Source of the DNA: Bacillota bacterium
GTDB taxonomy: Bacteria > Bacillota > SHA-98 > UBA4971
Direction of reading: 5' to 3'
NCBI GenBank assembly: GCA_030024085.1
Contig: JASEJE010000006.1
Location: 51,500 to 115,499 of the forward strand
Length of the DNA: 64,000 nucleotides
This document shows, piece after piece, positions 17,550 through 26,420 of this stretch (position 1 is the stretch's first letter; each line of letters starts with the position of its first letter). The notes under the pieces were generated by a model. That model saw only the letters and a list, made by a program, of their open reading frames with translations, was not told where the DNA came from and did no database searches. Made by a program: the position numbers and the translations under genes.

Positions 17550-20341
17550 CCTGCTCGCCTCCTCATCACGGGCCCAAGCTCCCGCGCTACCTGCATCGTC
17601 TCCTGCGCCGCCTCAAGGAACGCCGCCGACATGTCTGGACCGACATGATAGAATCGCACCCGTTCAGGCTCGATTCCCACGGCCTTGAGCAAAGAAGCCG
17701 CCTGGCCCACCCTCAGCAGTGCCCTCCTGTTGCCCGACAGGAAATGGCAGCCCTCGTCGAAACACCCGGCCACCATCACCGCCTCCGCGCCTCGCTCGAA
17801 CGCCTTCAGGAGGTGGATGATGTCCACCTTGCCCGTGCAGGGCACGGATACGATGTTGAGATCCCCGACCGCATCGTCCGCGGCCAACCCGGCCATCGCA
17901 GCCTGGGCAGCAATGAGTGCTGAATGGTCACAGCAGAAAGCGGTGACAGCCGGGCGAACCCTCGCCAGGACCTCATCGTCTGAGCATGATTCAAGCGCTA
18001 TGGCCTTCCCGGGGCACTCCGACGTGCACACGCCGCATCCCCAGCAGGCGGCCCTCGAGATCTTCGCCGCGCGCATCTCATCGTCGACGCCCACGGCCCT
18101 GTGTGGGCAGGTTCTCACACAGGTCAGGCAGAGCGCGCACTTGTCCTGGTCCACCCGCGCCGTCGCCCAGTCCACGTGGAGATTACCCGTCCCGACGAGC
18201 CTCGCCGCGAGGTACGCGGCCACGTGTGCGTCGGCCATGGCATCGGCGACCCCGGTCGCCCCCCTGCATCCGCCGACGGCGAATATGCTCCTCCTGTTGG
18301 TCAGGACAGGAAGGAGGTTCACGTTATCATCCTGGAAGAAACCTAGGGGGCCCGTGTTTACCTGGAGCACCCTGGCAAGCTCGGGTGCATCTGGCGGCGG
18401 GTAAGCTTCCTCCGCCACCACCAGGACGTCCGCGTCGATGGCAAGAAGCCCGGGCACATCGTCACCCGCGCCCCCGGCGCCCAGGCACGGGTCCCTCACG
18501 AGGACCCTCAGGGCTGAGCCTGCCTGCACCTCCGGCTCCTCCTCGTATTTCACGAACACCGCGCCTTGCCTGCGCGCCTCGAGGTACAGCTCCTCGTCGC
18601 CAGGCCCCGCCACAGCCACCTCAGGACACAGAACGTATACCTCCCATCCTGCGGCAAGGGCGGAGAGAGCCGCCAAGATCGCCTGACGGAAGACGGCCCT
18701 CGCGGTATCCGGTCGCACGCCGACCCATATGACCGCACGCCGCCCGCCGCCGCCCTTTCTGTGCTCCTCGCCCACAGCCCACGGCACGCCTGACTCCCCG
18801 AGCTCAGAAAGCCCGACTACGCAAGCCCGCCCGGCAAGGCCACGAGCGGCCTCGGGGAACTCGCGCCTGTACCCCGTCGCCACGATGAGCGCGCCCGCGC
18901 ATATCTCCGACACAAGCCCCCCGGGTCCTTCGATCGTCGCCCTGAAGCCGCCGGCTTGACCGTCCAGCCTCACGAGGCGGCCTCCGGCCAGGACATCGAT
19001 GGACGAGTCCTCATCCACCCTGGCCAGCAGCGAATGGGCCAGGCCGGAGCTGCCGTCAGGATGGGCCTCCTCCCCCACGATCACGGCGCGGCACCCGAGG
19101 TCCGAGAGAATCCTCGCCGCCTCCATCCCCTCCACCGTGCGGCCGAGGACCAGCACCGTGCTGGATACCTCGATGGTCTCGGGCTGCCCGCGGAGGACGC
19201 GCCTCCCGGGCCACGTGCCCACCGGCAGGGACAGGGCGAGCCTCTGCCCTGCCCGCCTCGCGGCCTCCTCGCGCAGCACGGCGAGGGCCGCCCGCTCGCC
19301 GTCGGCCACCGACTCCGCGATGTCCCGCGGCCCCCTGCACATCCCGGCCACGAACACCCCCGGGACGCCCGTGGCCGTCGCATCGCCCGGGTCCGCAGGA
19401 GCAAAGAACCCGGATTCGTCGAGCCCGAGGCCGAACATGTCTGCGAGGGTCCGCGTGTCGCGGCCGGGACCGGTGCCCACCGCGAGAATGACAAGGTCGA
19501 ACTCTGCAGGCCGGCACCTCCCGCCGTCCAGGTCCTCGAACCACACCACCGCCCTGCCGTCAGGAGCCGATGCCACCTCTGACGGCCTCGCCCGGACGAA
19601 GCGGACCCCGTCCTCGGTTTCGGCCCTGCGCCGCAAGTCGGCCGGGTCCTTCCCCGCCGCTTGAAAGTCCATGTAGAAGACGGTCACCTCGGCAGACGGG
19701 TGCCTGTGCCTTACGGCGCGCGCCATTCGCAGCGAATACATGCAGCACACCCTGGAGCAGTATCCCCGACCCTGCTGCAGGTCGCGCGACCCAACGCACT
19801 GCACGAACGCGACGCTTCCGATGGGCCTTCCAAACCTCTCGCCGATCCCGCCCCCGTCGCGGAGCGCCTTCTCGAGGTCGAGGGCGGTGACAACCGCCGG
19901 GTGCACCCTGTACCCAAACTCGGGCCTGGCGGACGCATCGAACGGCTCAAAGCCGGTGGCGAGCACCACGGCGGAGCACCCCACCTCGCGTCCGCCAACC
20001 TTCAGCCTGTATCCCCCGGAGGGGAGCGCCTCCGCCCAGTCCACCGTGCACCCTGTCATGACGTCGATATCCGGGCGCGACTTCACGTCCCTCACGAGCT
20101 CGTGGACCAGGCACACGTTGCACTTGTTGCACCGGTCGGTTCCCTTGCACGCGTAGTCGGCAGCCATGCCCCCGAGCCGCTCGCCCTTCTCCACCAGCGT
20201 CACACGGGCCCCGGCAGCGGCGAGGCTCCGGGCCGCCGACATCCCCGCAACTCCAGCGCCAACCACAACGACCCTTGAAGACTCCAACGCGCCCGCCCCC
20301 TCATCACGGTCCCGATGACCCGACTTTGTGAACTCTGTCAC
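17546..20341 (-). CDS. QmoB-like HdrA-MvhD fusion flavoprotein
   Basis: 931 residues. N-terminal HdrA-type FAD domain (VVVGAGVAGMSAARSL) with the cysteine set KCNKCNVCLVHE in place of the usual HdrA CxxC; a second, more degenerate flavin-like region in the middle; two ferredoxin motifs (CALCLTCVRTCP, CWGCGVCTSECP); and a C-terminal MvhD domain (AFCCDHSA, PCTGKVD, AGCFDEGCHFLSGN). QmoB of sulfate reducers has this domain order. It is the first gene of the MetVF-Hdr operon and overlaps metV by 4 bp. Start is a GTG at 20341 with no strong ribosome site, about 20 bp from a TATAGT -10-like box. It probably feeds electrons to MetFV. Confidence 0.87.
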   Translation of the reverse strand: MTEFTKSGHRDRDEGAGALESSRVVVVGAGVAGMSAARSLAAAGARVTLVEKGERLGGMAADYACKGTDRCNKCNVCLVHELVRDVKSRPDIDVMTGCTVDWAEALPSGGYRLKVGGREVGCSAVVLATGFEPFDASARPEFGYRVHPAVVTALDLEKALRDGGGIGERFGRPIGSVAFVQCVGSRDLQQGRGYCSRVCCMYSLRMARAVRHRHPSAEVTVFYMDFQAAGKDPADLRRRAETEDGVRFVRARPSEVASAPDGRAVVWFEDLDGGRCRPAEFDLVILAVGTGPGRDTRTLADMFGLGLDESGFFAPADPGDATATGVPGVFVAGMCRGPRDIAESVADGERAALAVLREEAARRAGQRLALSLPVGTWPGRRVLRGQPETIEVSSTVLVLGRTVEGMEAARILSDLGCRAVIVGEEAHPDGSSGLAHSLLARVDEDSSIDVLAGGRLVRLDGQAGGFRATIEGPGGLVSEICAGALIVATGYRREFPEAARGLAGRACVVGLSELGESGVPWAVGEEHRKGGGGRRAVIWVGVRPDTARAVFRQAILAALSALAAGWEVYVLCPEVAVAGPGDEELYLEARRQGAVFVKYEEEPEVQAGSALRVLVRDPCLGAGGAGDDVPGLLAIDADVLVVAEEAYPPPDAPELARVLQVNTGPLGFFQDDNVNLLPVLTNRRSIFAVGGCRGATGVADAMADAHVAAYLAARLVGTGNLHVDWATARVDQDKCALCLTCVRTCPHRAVGVDDEMRAAKISRAACWGCGVCTSECPGKAIALESCSDDEVLARVRPAVTAFCCDHSALIAAQAAMAGLAADDAVGDLNIVSVPCTGKVDIIHLLKAFERGAEAVMVAGCFDEGCHFLSGNRRALLRVGQAASLLKAVGIEPERVRFYHVGPDMSAAFLEAAQETMQVARELGPVMRRRAG

Positions 20342-20367
20342 AATCGTCTGGCATGCGCCAATTGTGT

Positions 20368-20432
20368 ACTATATATCTTTTCATTCAACATAACCTGCAG
20401 ATGTCCTGCTTACGATGCAGGTTTTCTGCAGG
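20368..20432 (-). promoter_or_regulatory. Divergent control region with nested palindrome upstream of the Hdr/MetFV operon
   Basis: A 39-bp nested inverted repeat spans 20394-20432: outer arms CCTGCAGA/TCTGCAGG, inner arms CCTGC/GCAGG around TTACGAT. On the minus strand it is followed by an AT-rich -10-like TATAGT (20368-20373) about 27 bp before the GTG of the HdrA-MvhD gene. The palindrome covers where a -35 box would be, and no good -35 is seen, which suggests an activator- or repressor-controlled promoter. It also lies 5' of the plus-strand macro-domain gene. Confidence 0.5.
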
Positions 20433-20588
20433 ATGTCGTTTTCAATGGAAAGCCACGATGAAGGCAAACATGCAGGCAAAGGCAAGGATGATGGCAAAAA
20501 GGAATGTGGCCGGCGTTCCAGAATCATGATACATGCGCTACGCGCCCAACACGCGCGATCCTGGAGACCATGGAGGGAGGATTCAGGT

Positions 20589-21146
20589 ATGGAGGTGACA
20601 ATAGGACGAACCCTGCTCAGGCTCGTCCAGGGCGATATAACCCAGCAAGAGGTCGAGGCCATAGTGAACGCCGCCAACTCCGAGCTTACAGGGGGAGGCG
20701 GCGTGGATGGCGCCATACACAGGGCCGGCGGGCCGGCGATACATGAGGAATGCATGAGGATACGCAGGGAAAAGGGACGGCTTCCAGCGGGGCAGGCCGT
20801 AATCACCACTGGAGGCCGGCTGAAGGCGAGATACGTCATTCACACGGTCGGTCCCATCTGGCATGGCGGCGGCCACGGGCAGGACGAGACGCTGGCGAGC
20901 GCGTACCGCAGCAGCCTCGAGCTGGCCGAAAACCACGGTCTACGAACGGTTGCGTTCCCGTCCATCAGCACCGGGGCATATGGGTTCCCTGTGGAGCGGG
21001 CAGCCCGCGTGGCCCTAGGCGCCGTGCGGGCCTTCCTGTCGAGACCTGAAGGGCAGGCCCTCGAAGAGGTGCGGTTCGTCCTGTTCAGCGGGCGGGACCT
21101 CGAGGCCTACGAACAGGCGCTTCGAGGAATGGCCTCACCGGAATGA
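20589..21146 (+). CDS. Macro domain protein (ADP-ribose/O-acetyl-ADP-ribose hydrolase family)
   Basis: 185 residues, a single macro domain of the YmdB type: ADP-ribose loop VNAANSELTGGGGVDGAIHRAGG near the N-terminus and STGAYGFP near residue 120. Such proteins remove ADP-ribose from proteins or hydrolyse O-acetyl-ADP-ribose. ATG at 20589 has GGAGGGAGG eight bases upstream; an open extension to 20415 is not needed. It stands alone, divergent from the Hdr cluster. Confidence 0.92.
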   Translation: MEVTIGRTLLRLVQGDITQQEVEAIVNAANSELTGGGGVDGAIHRAGGPAIHEECMRIRREKGRLPAGQAVITTGGRLKARYVIHTVGPIWHGGGHGQDETLASAYRSSLELAENHGLRTVAFPSISTGAYGFPVERAARVALGAVRAFLSRPEGQALEEVRFVLFSGRDLEAYEQALRGMASPE

Positions 21147-21287
21147 TCGCGAGCGGCGCGTGTCCGCCCCGTGCGCAGCCTGCCCTGCGGCCCGTCTCGA
21201 GATCCGGACGCCGGCTTCGGGCTTCGGACCTCGGGCTGCAGGTGTGGCGGTTCGCTTTCTTCTGGGGATCGCCCATGACCACGGGTA

Positions 21288-22001
21288 TCACCTTCGCGGC
21301 CCGGGGCGCCCACGCACCCGGAGGGCCAGCTCCCGGATGGCGGCAACCAGCAGGCCGAGGGCGGCGAGCGCCCAGCCGACGGTGGCCATGTGCTCCGCAA
21401 GCACCGGCACGTCGGCGACGATGTTGGCAAGCGCCCACGACCACGTCGCGGCCCAGAGGAGGTCCGCGACCAGAAGCATCCGCACCGTATACGCGGCCTT
21501 GCCGCCCAGGGCGCCCAGGAACCAGAATACCTGGCTGTACCCGACGCCCACCCAGCGGAGGGCGACGAGCCCCAGCGCGGCCCGCCCGCCCCCGGCGCGA
21601 ATGGCCACTTCCAGCCGGGAGCTTGCGCGCGCAAGGGCAGGCCGCCGACGCGAGATCCTCCCGACGATCACAGGTCCCGCCGCGCGGAAGGCCGCGTATG
21701 ACCCGGCGTGCCCCACCGCCGTGAAGAAACCGGCTATCAAGGCGGCGTACGCCCAGGACCAGCCCCGCGCCTGCATCGACACGGCAAGGAAGCTGAACAT
21801 GGAAAGCGATGAAATGGGGACGCCCACCGCCATCAGGAGGAAGCCACCACCGAGAAACGTTACAGAAGGAATCCAGGTAGCAGTCAAGCAATCGAGGCTC
21901 ACAGGCCTCACCCTCGAATTCACCGTTTTCAGCTGCGGGCACGTCACGGCGATACGCCTGACCCGCTCCGCCCCCGCAACCCATAATATGCGCGAAAGCA
22001 A
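21288..22001 (-). CDS. Predicted multi-pass membrane protein, possibly VTT/DedA-like
   Basis: 237 residues with about five hydrophobic segments (SVTFLGGGFLLMAVGVP, WAYAALIAGFFTAVGHAG, ALGLVALRWVGVGYSQVFWFLGALGG, WALANIVADVPVL, GWALAALGLLVAAI). The G-x-x-A-G-S-Y-A-A-F-R-A segment followed by a basic stretch and R-W-V-G-V-G resembles the VTT/SNARE-associated (DedA) layout, but the match is weak. The first ~40 residues are not hydrophobic and the true start may lie downstream. Function unknown. Confidence 0.55.
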   Translation of the reverse strand: MLSRILWVAGAERVRRIAVTCPQLKTVNSRVRPVSLDCLTATWIPSVTFLGGGFLLMAVGVPISSLSMFSFLAVSMQARGWSWAYAALIAGFFTAVGHAGSYAAFRAAGPVIVGRISRRRPALARASSRLEVAIRAGGGRAALGLVALRWVGVGYSQVFWFLGALGGKAAYTVRMLLVADLLWAATWSWALANIVADVPVLAEHMATVGWALAALGLLVAAIRELALRVRGRPGPRR

Positions 22002-22166
22002 ACGGCCTTTTCAACGGCGGTTACGACGAGACTGTTGATGCCCCCCAGTATAGCAATGCGGCGCACGTCAGCTGCCCAGACCGTGGAAAACCATCGCCAC
22101 GCGGCCAGACTGACGGCTGCTGGGGAGGCCCAACAGTCTCCACGACAACTGCCTGAAGGGCGACAA

Positions 22167-23207
22167 CTACTTGAAGAGCGCCGTCGCTTCCTTGTAAAGA
22201 GCCTCGGGCACCGTCTTGGTCTTACCGACGGCGGTGGCAAGGTCGACAACTTTGATGTCCCCACCCAGGAACGCCGGCATCTTTCCGAACTCGCCGCGGG
22301 CCGCGAGGTCGACGGCGGCCATCCCGACCCTGGTCGCATGGTATCTGTCGGTCACGGTGGGCGACCCGCCGCGCTGGATATGGCCTACCACCGCTACCCT
22401 GGTCTGGATGCCCGTACGTTTTTCGATCTCGCTGCCGATGATGTGACCGACGCCGCGCTGCCCGAGCCTGACATGGCCGAAGGCATCGGTCTCACCGGAA
22501 AGCTCTTCGCTCATTCCAGGTATATTCACTCCCTCGGATACGACGACCACCCCGTAGGGCTTACCGGCGGCTCGAAGCTTGAGAAGATGGTCGCACATGG
22601 CATCCAAATCGGGCTCGACCTCAGGAATGAGAACCCAGTCAGCGCCACCCGCCATAGCAGTGACCAGCGCGACCCAGCCGGCATCCCTGCCCATGACCTC
22701 GAGCACCATGACACGCCTGTGCGACCGCGCCGTGTCGCGGAGCCTTTCAACCGCGTCCACCGCGACAGTGACTGCGGTATCGAAGCCGATGCAATAGTCG
22801 GTGGCCGAGATGTCGTTGTCCATGGTCTTCGGCACCCCGATGCACGGCACCCCGCGCTGGCTAAGCTTGTTCGCAACCCCGAGCGTATCGTCGCCCCCGA
22901 TGGCGACCACGGCATCGAGACCCAGCTTCTTGACATTCTCAATGCACTTCGCGACGTGTTCCTCCTTCTTGAACGGGTTCGTGCGCGACGTGCCCAGGAT
23001 GGTTCCGCCATGAGACAGGATCTCCCTCACGTCATCGACACCAAGAGGCCCGGCATCGCCATTTATGAGTCCGGCCCAGCCATCGTGGATCCCGAGAACC
23101 TCATAGCCATAATCGGCCGCCCGCATCACGACGCCTCTTATCGCCGCGTTGAGCCCCGACGAGTCGCCACCACCTGTCAAAACTCCGATCTTCCTGATTT
23201 CCGGCAT
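22167..23207 (-). CDS. pfp: 6-phosphofructokinase, PPi-type active-site signature
   Basis: 346 residues from ATG at 23207 (GGAGGG nine bases upstream; a GTG three codons earlier is less likely). PFKA family: GVLTGGGDSSGLNAAIRG at the N-terminus, GGDDTLG in the nucleotide loop, PKTMDND in the catalytic loop, VMGRDAGW. In this family GGDD plus PKTxDND is typical of pyrophosphate-dependent or mixed-substrate enzymes, whereas ATP enzymes have GGDG and PGT/PATIDND (as in the second copy at 26421-27419). It would act reversibly on fructose-6-phosphate. It lies downstream of fba. Confidence 0.88.
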   Translation of the reverse strand: MPEIRKIGVLTGGGDSSGLNAAIRGVVMRAADYGYEVLGIHDGWAGLINGDAGPLGVDDVREILSHGGTILGTSRTNPFKKEEHVAKCIENVKKLGLDAVVAIGGDDTLGVANKLSQRGVPCIGVPKTMDNDISATDYCIGFDTAVTVAVDAVERLRDTARSHRRVMVLEVMGRDAGWVALVTAMAGGADWVLIPEVEPDLDAMCDHLLKLRAAGKPYGVVVVSEGVNIPGMSEELSGETDAFGHVRLGQRGVGHIIGSEIEKRTGIQTRVAVVGHIQRGGSPTVTDRYHATRVGMAAVDLAARGEFGKMPAFLGGDIKVVDLATAVGKTKTVPEALYKEATALFK

Positions 23208-23266
23208 TTCAAACACCCTCCTCTGCAGCTCCAGGCCCTATGTGGCCCGAACCATCGATTCTCTCC

Positions 23267-24118
23267 TCATGCTTTTCCCGAGCACCCGAACAGGCGCATC
23301 TTCGCTTTCACGGCCTCTTTCATGTAGTCTCGCCCGACCCCGGCGATCCTCCTCGGGTCGATCTCGTCGGGGTTCCTCTCGAGCGCCTCGCGTATGCCGC
23401 GCGTGAATGCCTTGTTGAGCTCGGTTGCGATGTTGATCTTGCATATGCCTGCGGCAATGCCCAGCTTGTACCCTTCGTCTGTGACGCCCGACGCACCATG
23501 GAGCACGAGCGGCACACCCGTGATCTCTCTAATCTTCTCTATCCGCTCGACATCGAGCCTGGCGGCCTGGGTGGTCATCTTGTGGACGCTCCCGACGGCC
23601 ACGGCGAGGGAGTCGACCTCCGTCTCGTCCACGAACTCCTTGGCCTCGTCGGGGTCGGTCATGAGGGCCTTGATCTCTTCCTCTGTCACATGCCCCGCTG
23701 TAGCCACCTTGCCGAGCTCCGCCTCAACAGGGATGCCGGCGGCGTGGGCCATCTCCACGATCTTCCTGGTTGTCGCAACGTTCTCCTCGAAAGGTAGCGA
23801 AGACCCATCGAACATGAGTGAAGTGAACCCGGCCGCAAGGCACCTCACGTTCTGTTTGTAATCAGTGCCGTGATCGAGGTGCAGCGCCACAGGCACGGTG
23901 GCCGCCTCGGCAGCGGCCTTCACCATGGCTACGACCATCTTGAGCCCGGCATACTTGATTGCCCCCTGACTCGCCTGGAGTATTACCGGCGCCTTTTCCT
24001 CTTCCGCGGCATCGATGATGGCCTGAACGTACTCGAGGTTGTTCGCGTTGAACGCCCCGACTGCGTAGCGCTCAGCCTGTGCCTTCTTGAGCATCTCCTT
24101 CGTTGTCACCAGCGGCAT
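23267..24118 (-). CDS. fba: Class II fructose-1,6-bisphosphate aldolase
   Basis: 283 residues from ATG 24118 (MPLVTTKEMLKKAQ), with AGGAGG nine bases upstream; the longer open frame to 24286 lacks support. Zinc-dependent class II features: VGAFNANNLEYVQAI, ALHLDHGTDY (metal histidine), MFDGSSLPFEEN, VEAELGKV, LVLHGASGV and a glycine/KINIATELN phosphate-binding end. It cleaves or forms FBP in glycolysis/gluconeogenesis. It is 59 bp upstream of the PPi-type PFK. Confidence 0.95.
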   Translation of the reverse strand: MPLVTTKEMLKKAQAERYAVGAFNANNLEYVQAIIDAAEEEKAPVILQASQGAIKYAGLKMVVAMVKAAAEAATVPVALHLDHGTDYKQNVRCLAAGFTSLMFDGSSLPFEENVATTRKIVEMAHAAGIPVEAELGKVATAGHVTEEEIKALMTDPDEAKEFVDETEVDSLAVAVGSVHKMTTQAARLDVERIEKIREITGVPLVLHGASGVTDEGYKLGIAAGICKINIATELNKAFTRGIREALERNPDEIDPRRIAGVGRDYMKEAVKAKMRLFGCSGKA

Positions 24119-24375
24119 CCAGACATTCCTCCTTTTGTTCTCCATCGTTCCGGGCCTTCCCCGGCACGCCTCGGCAAAACCGCCCAAGGCAAGTGCTTTC
24201 CGCCTGCGGGACAATTGGCGTCCCGCCGGGTCACCAATGTGCCAGGAAAAACGCGTCGGCTCTTGCCTCTCGCCACGCGTCATCACAAGGTCGTCACGAT
24301 ATAGGATTCGCCTGCCAACTTATTCTATTCTCCAGGCGTTTTCGGATTCCTTCTTCTCGAAACCCGAAGTTTCCT

Positions 24376-24585
24376 CTAAGTATGGCGCCATAAGTTTGCG
24401 CCATCTTCGCTGACGGTGTTCGAGTTGCCGGTGCTTGCTAGGGCGGGGCGTCGAGAATTTGGCTGGCCCGCGCGCCAAATTCGAACGCATCTCACCGCAC
24501 GCGCCGTCCCCGGAGGGCAACACCGGCAACCCTGGCGAGGACTTGCGCGCTGAAAAGTAGCGCGAACTTGTGGCGATCTACCTAG
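24376..24585 (+). repeat. Interspersed ~210-bp inverted-terminal repeat, copy A
   Basis: Starts CTAAGTATGGCGCC and ends GGCGATCTACCTAG; the two ends are imperfect inverted repeats. Inside, GTTGCCGGTG pairs with CACCGGCAAC and AATTTGGC with GCCAAATT, so the strand can fold into one long three-tier hairpin. Non-coding. The right end contains the pyk stop codon (TAG at 24582-24584). Left of it, to 24118, no gene is seen. Confidence 0.88.
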
Positions 24586-25994
24586 ATCCTGTGGGCCTTG
24601 AGCATGTTCGTCGTCCCCGGCACCCCGGCCCTCACGCCCGCCGTGATGATTACAAGGTCCCCCCTGCCGACCGCACCAAGCGATACTGCGGCCTCGATGG
24701 CCACATCCAGCACGTCATCGATATTGGCGGCCTTACGGACCAGCGTCGGAAGAACACCCCATGCGAGCGTCAGTTTTGACGCCACCCTTGGGTTCGGCGT
24801 CGCTGCGATTATCGGCGCCTCGGGCCGGTACTTCGAGACCATCCGCGCTGTCGCGCCGGACTCCGTTGACGTCAGGATGGCTTTCACGCCAAGATCGTGA
24901 GCGGTCTGGCACGTGGCGTGGCTGATGGCGTCTGCAATAGTCCTCGACGGAGCTATGCTCTTGGCGCGCAGGATGTCTTCGTACTGGAGCCCACCCTCCG
25001 TGCTCTCCGCGATCCGCGCCATCATGGAAACGGCCTCCACCGGGTACTTCCCCACGGCGGTCTCAGCCGATAGCATCACCGCATCGGTTCCGTCGAAGAT
25101 AGCGCACGCCACGTCGGTCACCTCGGCCCGCGTGGGCCTGGGGTTCTCCACCATCGACTCCAGCATCTCGGTGGCAGTGATGACAGGCTTGCCCGCGGCG
25201 TTGCACTTCTGGATGATCATCTTCTGCACCAGCGGCACCTTCTCCGCAGGCGTCTCAACGCCCAGATCGCCTCTGGCCACCATGGCCCCATCGGCCACGG
25301 CGATGATCGAGTCTATGTTCTCGATGCCCTCGCTGGACTCGATCTTCGCGATTATGTGACTGTCGGAGCCGGCGGCATCGAGGAGCGCGCGCACGCGGAC
25401 CACGTCCTCCGCGCTCTGCACGAACGAGGCAGCGATGAAATCGACCTCTTGCTCCGCGGCGAAGTGGATGTCCGAGATGTCCTTGCGCGTCGCGGCCCTG
25501 AATCGCACTCTCGCCCCTGGCAGGCTCACCCCCTTGCGCGATGCAAGCTCCCCCGAGGTCCTGACCCGGCACACCACTTCGCCATCCCGTACGTGGTCCA
25601 CTTCTAGCTCGATGAGGCCATCGCTGAGGAGGACCCTGCTGCCAGGCGACACGCTTTCGAGAAGGTCCGGGTAATTCACGAATACCCGCGTGCCGTCGCC
25701 CTCATTGTCGCCTGGGGCGAGCGCCACGACAGCCCCTTCCACCAGCTCGACCTTGCCTCCTTTTATCGGGCCCGTGCGGATCTTCGGCCCGGCAAGATCA
25801 AGCATCACCCCTACACGCTTGCCGGATGCCTCAGCCGCTTCCCTCACGCGCTTTATGCGGGAGGCGTGCTCCTCGCACGTGCCGTGGGAGGCGTTGATGC
25901 GGGCCACGTCCATCCCGGCCCTCACGAGGGCCTCCAGTACCCCGGGCTCGTCGGTAGCAGGGCCCAGAGTGCACACTATCTTCGTCCTGCGCAT
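24582..25994 (-). CDS. pyk: Pyruvate kinase
   Basis: About 470 residues. MRRTKIVCTLGPAT start (ATG 25994, GGGGG seven bases upstream), MDVARINASHG, DLAGPKIRTG, IAKIESSEGIENID, MVARGDLGVETP, KPVITATEMLESM, DGTDAVMLSAETAVG and a normal C-terminal domain ending TTNMLKAHRI. It converts PEP and ADP to pyruvate and ATP. There is no extra C-terminal PEP-utiliser domain. The stop codon lies inside repeat copy A, yet the end is near the usual family length, so little if any protein was lost. Confidence 0.95.
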   Translation of the reverse strand: MRRTKIVCTLGPATDEPGVLEALVRAGMDVARINASHGTCEEHASRIKRVREAAEASGKRVGVMLDLAGPKIRTGPIKGGKVELVEGAVVALAPGDNEGDGTRVFVNYPDLLESVSPGSRVLLSDGLIELEVDHVRDGEVVCRVRTSGELASRKGVSLPGARVRFRAATRKDISDIHFAAEQEVDFIAASFVQSAEDVVRVRALLDAAGSDSHIIAKIESSEGIENIDSIIAVADGAMVARGDLGVETPAEKVPLVQKMIIQKCNAAGKPVITATEMLESMVENPRPTRAEVTDVACAIFDGTDAVMLSAETAVGKYPVEAVSMMARIAESTEGGLQYEDILRAKSIAPSRTIADAISHATCQTAHDLGVKAILTSTESGATARMVSKYRPEAPIIAATPNPRVASKLTLAWGVLPTLVRKAANIDDVLDVAIEAAVSLGAVGRGDLVIITAGVRAGVPGTTNMLKAHRI

Positions 25995-26110
25995 TTGCAT
26001 TCCCCCTTTGTCCCTGTCGCATTCCGGCGTTCCCGGTGCAGGCCGCAAGCGGAGCTGGTTCGCCGTAAGCCACGGGGCCGCGTCCCCCTTTTTGTTCTTC
26101 TGGGTAGACC

Positions 26111-26137
26111 AAAACCCTCCCTCGCGGGGAGGGTTTT
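26111..26137. terminator. Bidirectional intrinsic terminator-like hairpin
   Basis: An 11-bp perfect stem AAAACCCTCCC/GGGAGGGTTTT with loop TCGCG. It lies between the acc-pfkA transcript end and the pyk start, both on the minus strand, so it should end the upstream transcript or act as an attenuator for pyk. Confidence 0.75.
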
Positions 26138-26185
26138 ACGAAATGTTACACAGGCGAAACCTTGCCCAGGTGCAGGTCCGCACAT

Positions 26186-26397
26186 CTAAGTATGGCGCCA
26201 TAAGTTTTCGCCACTTTTCTTGAGGGTGTTAGGGTTGCCGGTGCTTGCTAGGGCGGGGCGCCTGGAATTTGGCTGGCCCGTGCGCCAAATTCGAACGAGG
26301 CGCGCCGCGAGCGCGCCGTCCCCGGAGTGCAACACCGGCAACCCTGGAGAGCCCCTGCACGCTGAAAAGCAGCGCGGATTTCTGGCGATCTACTTAG
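26186..26397 (+). repeat. Interspersed repeat, copy B
   Basis: Full length: CTAAGTATGGCGCC at the left, GGCGATCTACTTAG at the right, so the outer 7 bp are exact inverted repeats. It lies 23 bp behind the pfkA stop. Confidence 0.9.
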
Positions 26398-26420
26398 GCC
26401 AGCCACAGGTGTCTCCGGAG

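Noticed and set aside
21085..22014. 309-codon frame on the minus strand overlapping the membrane protein
   Set aside because: Composition is Arg/Gly/Pro-rich without hydrophobic pattern or family motifs; it is a shadow frame of the 21288-22001 gene.
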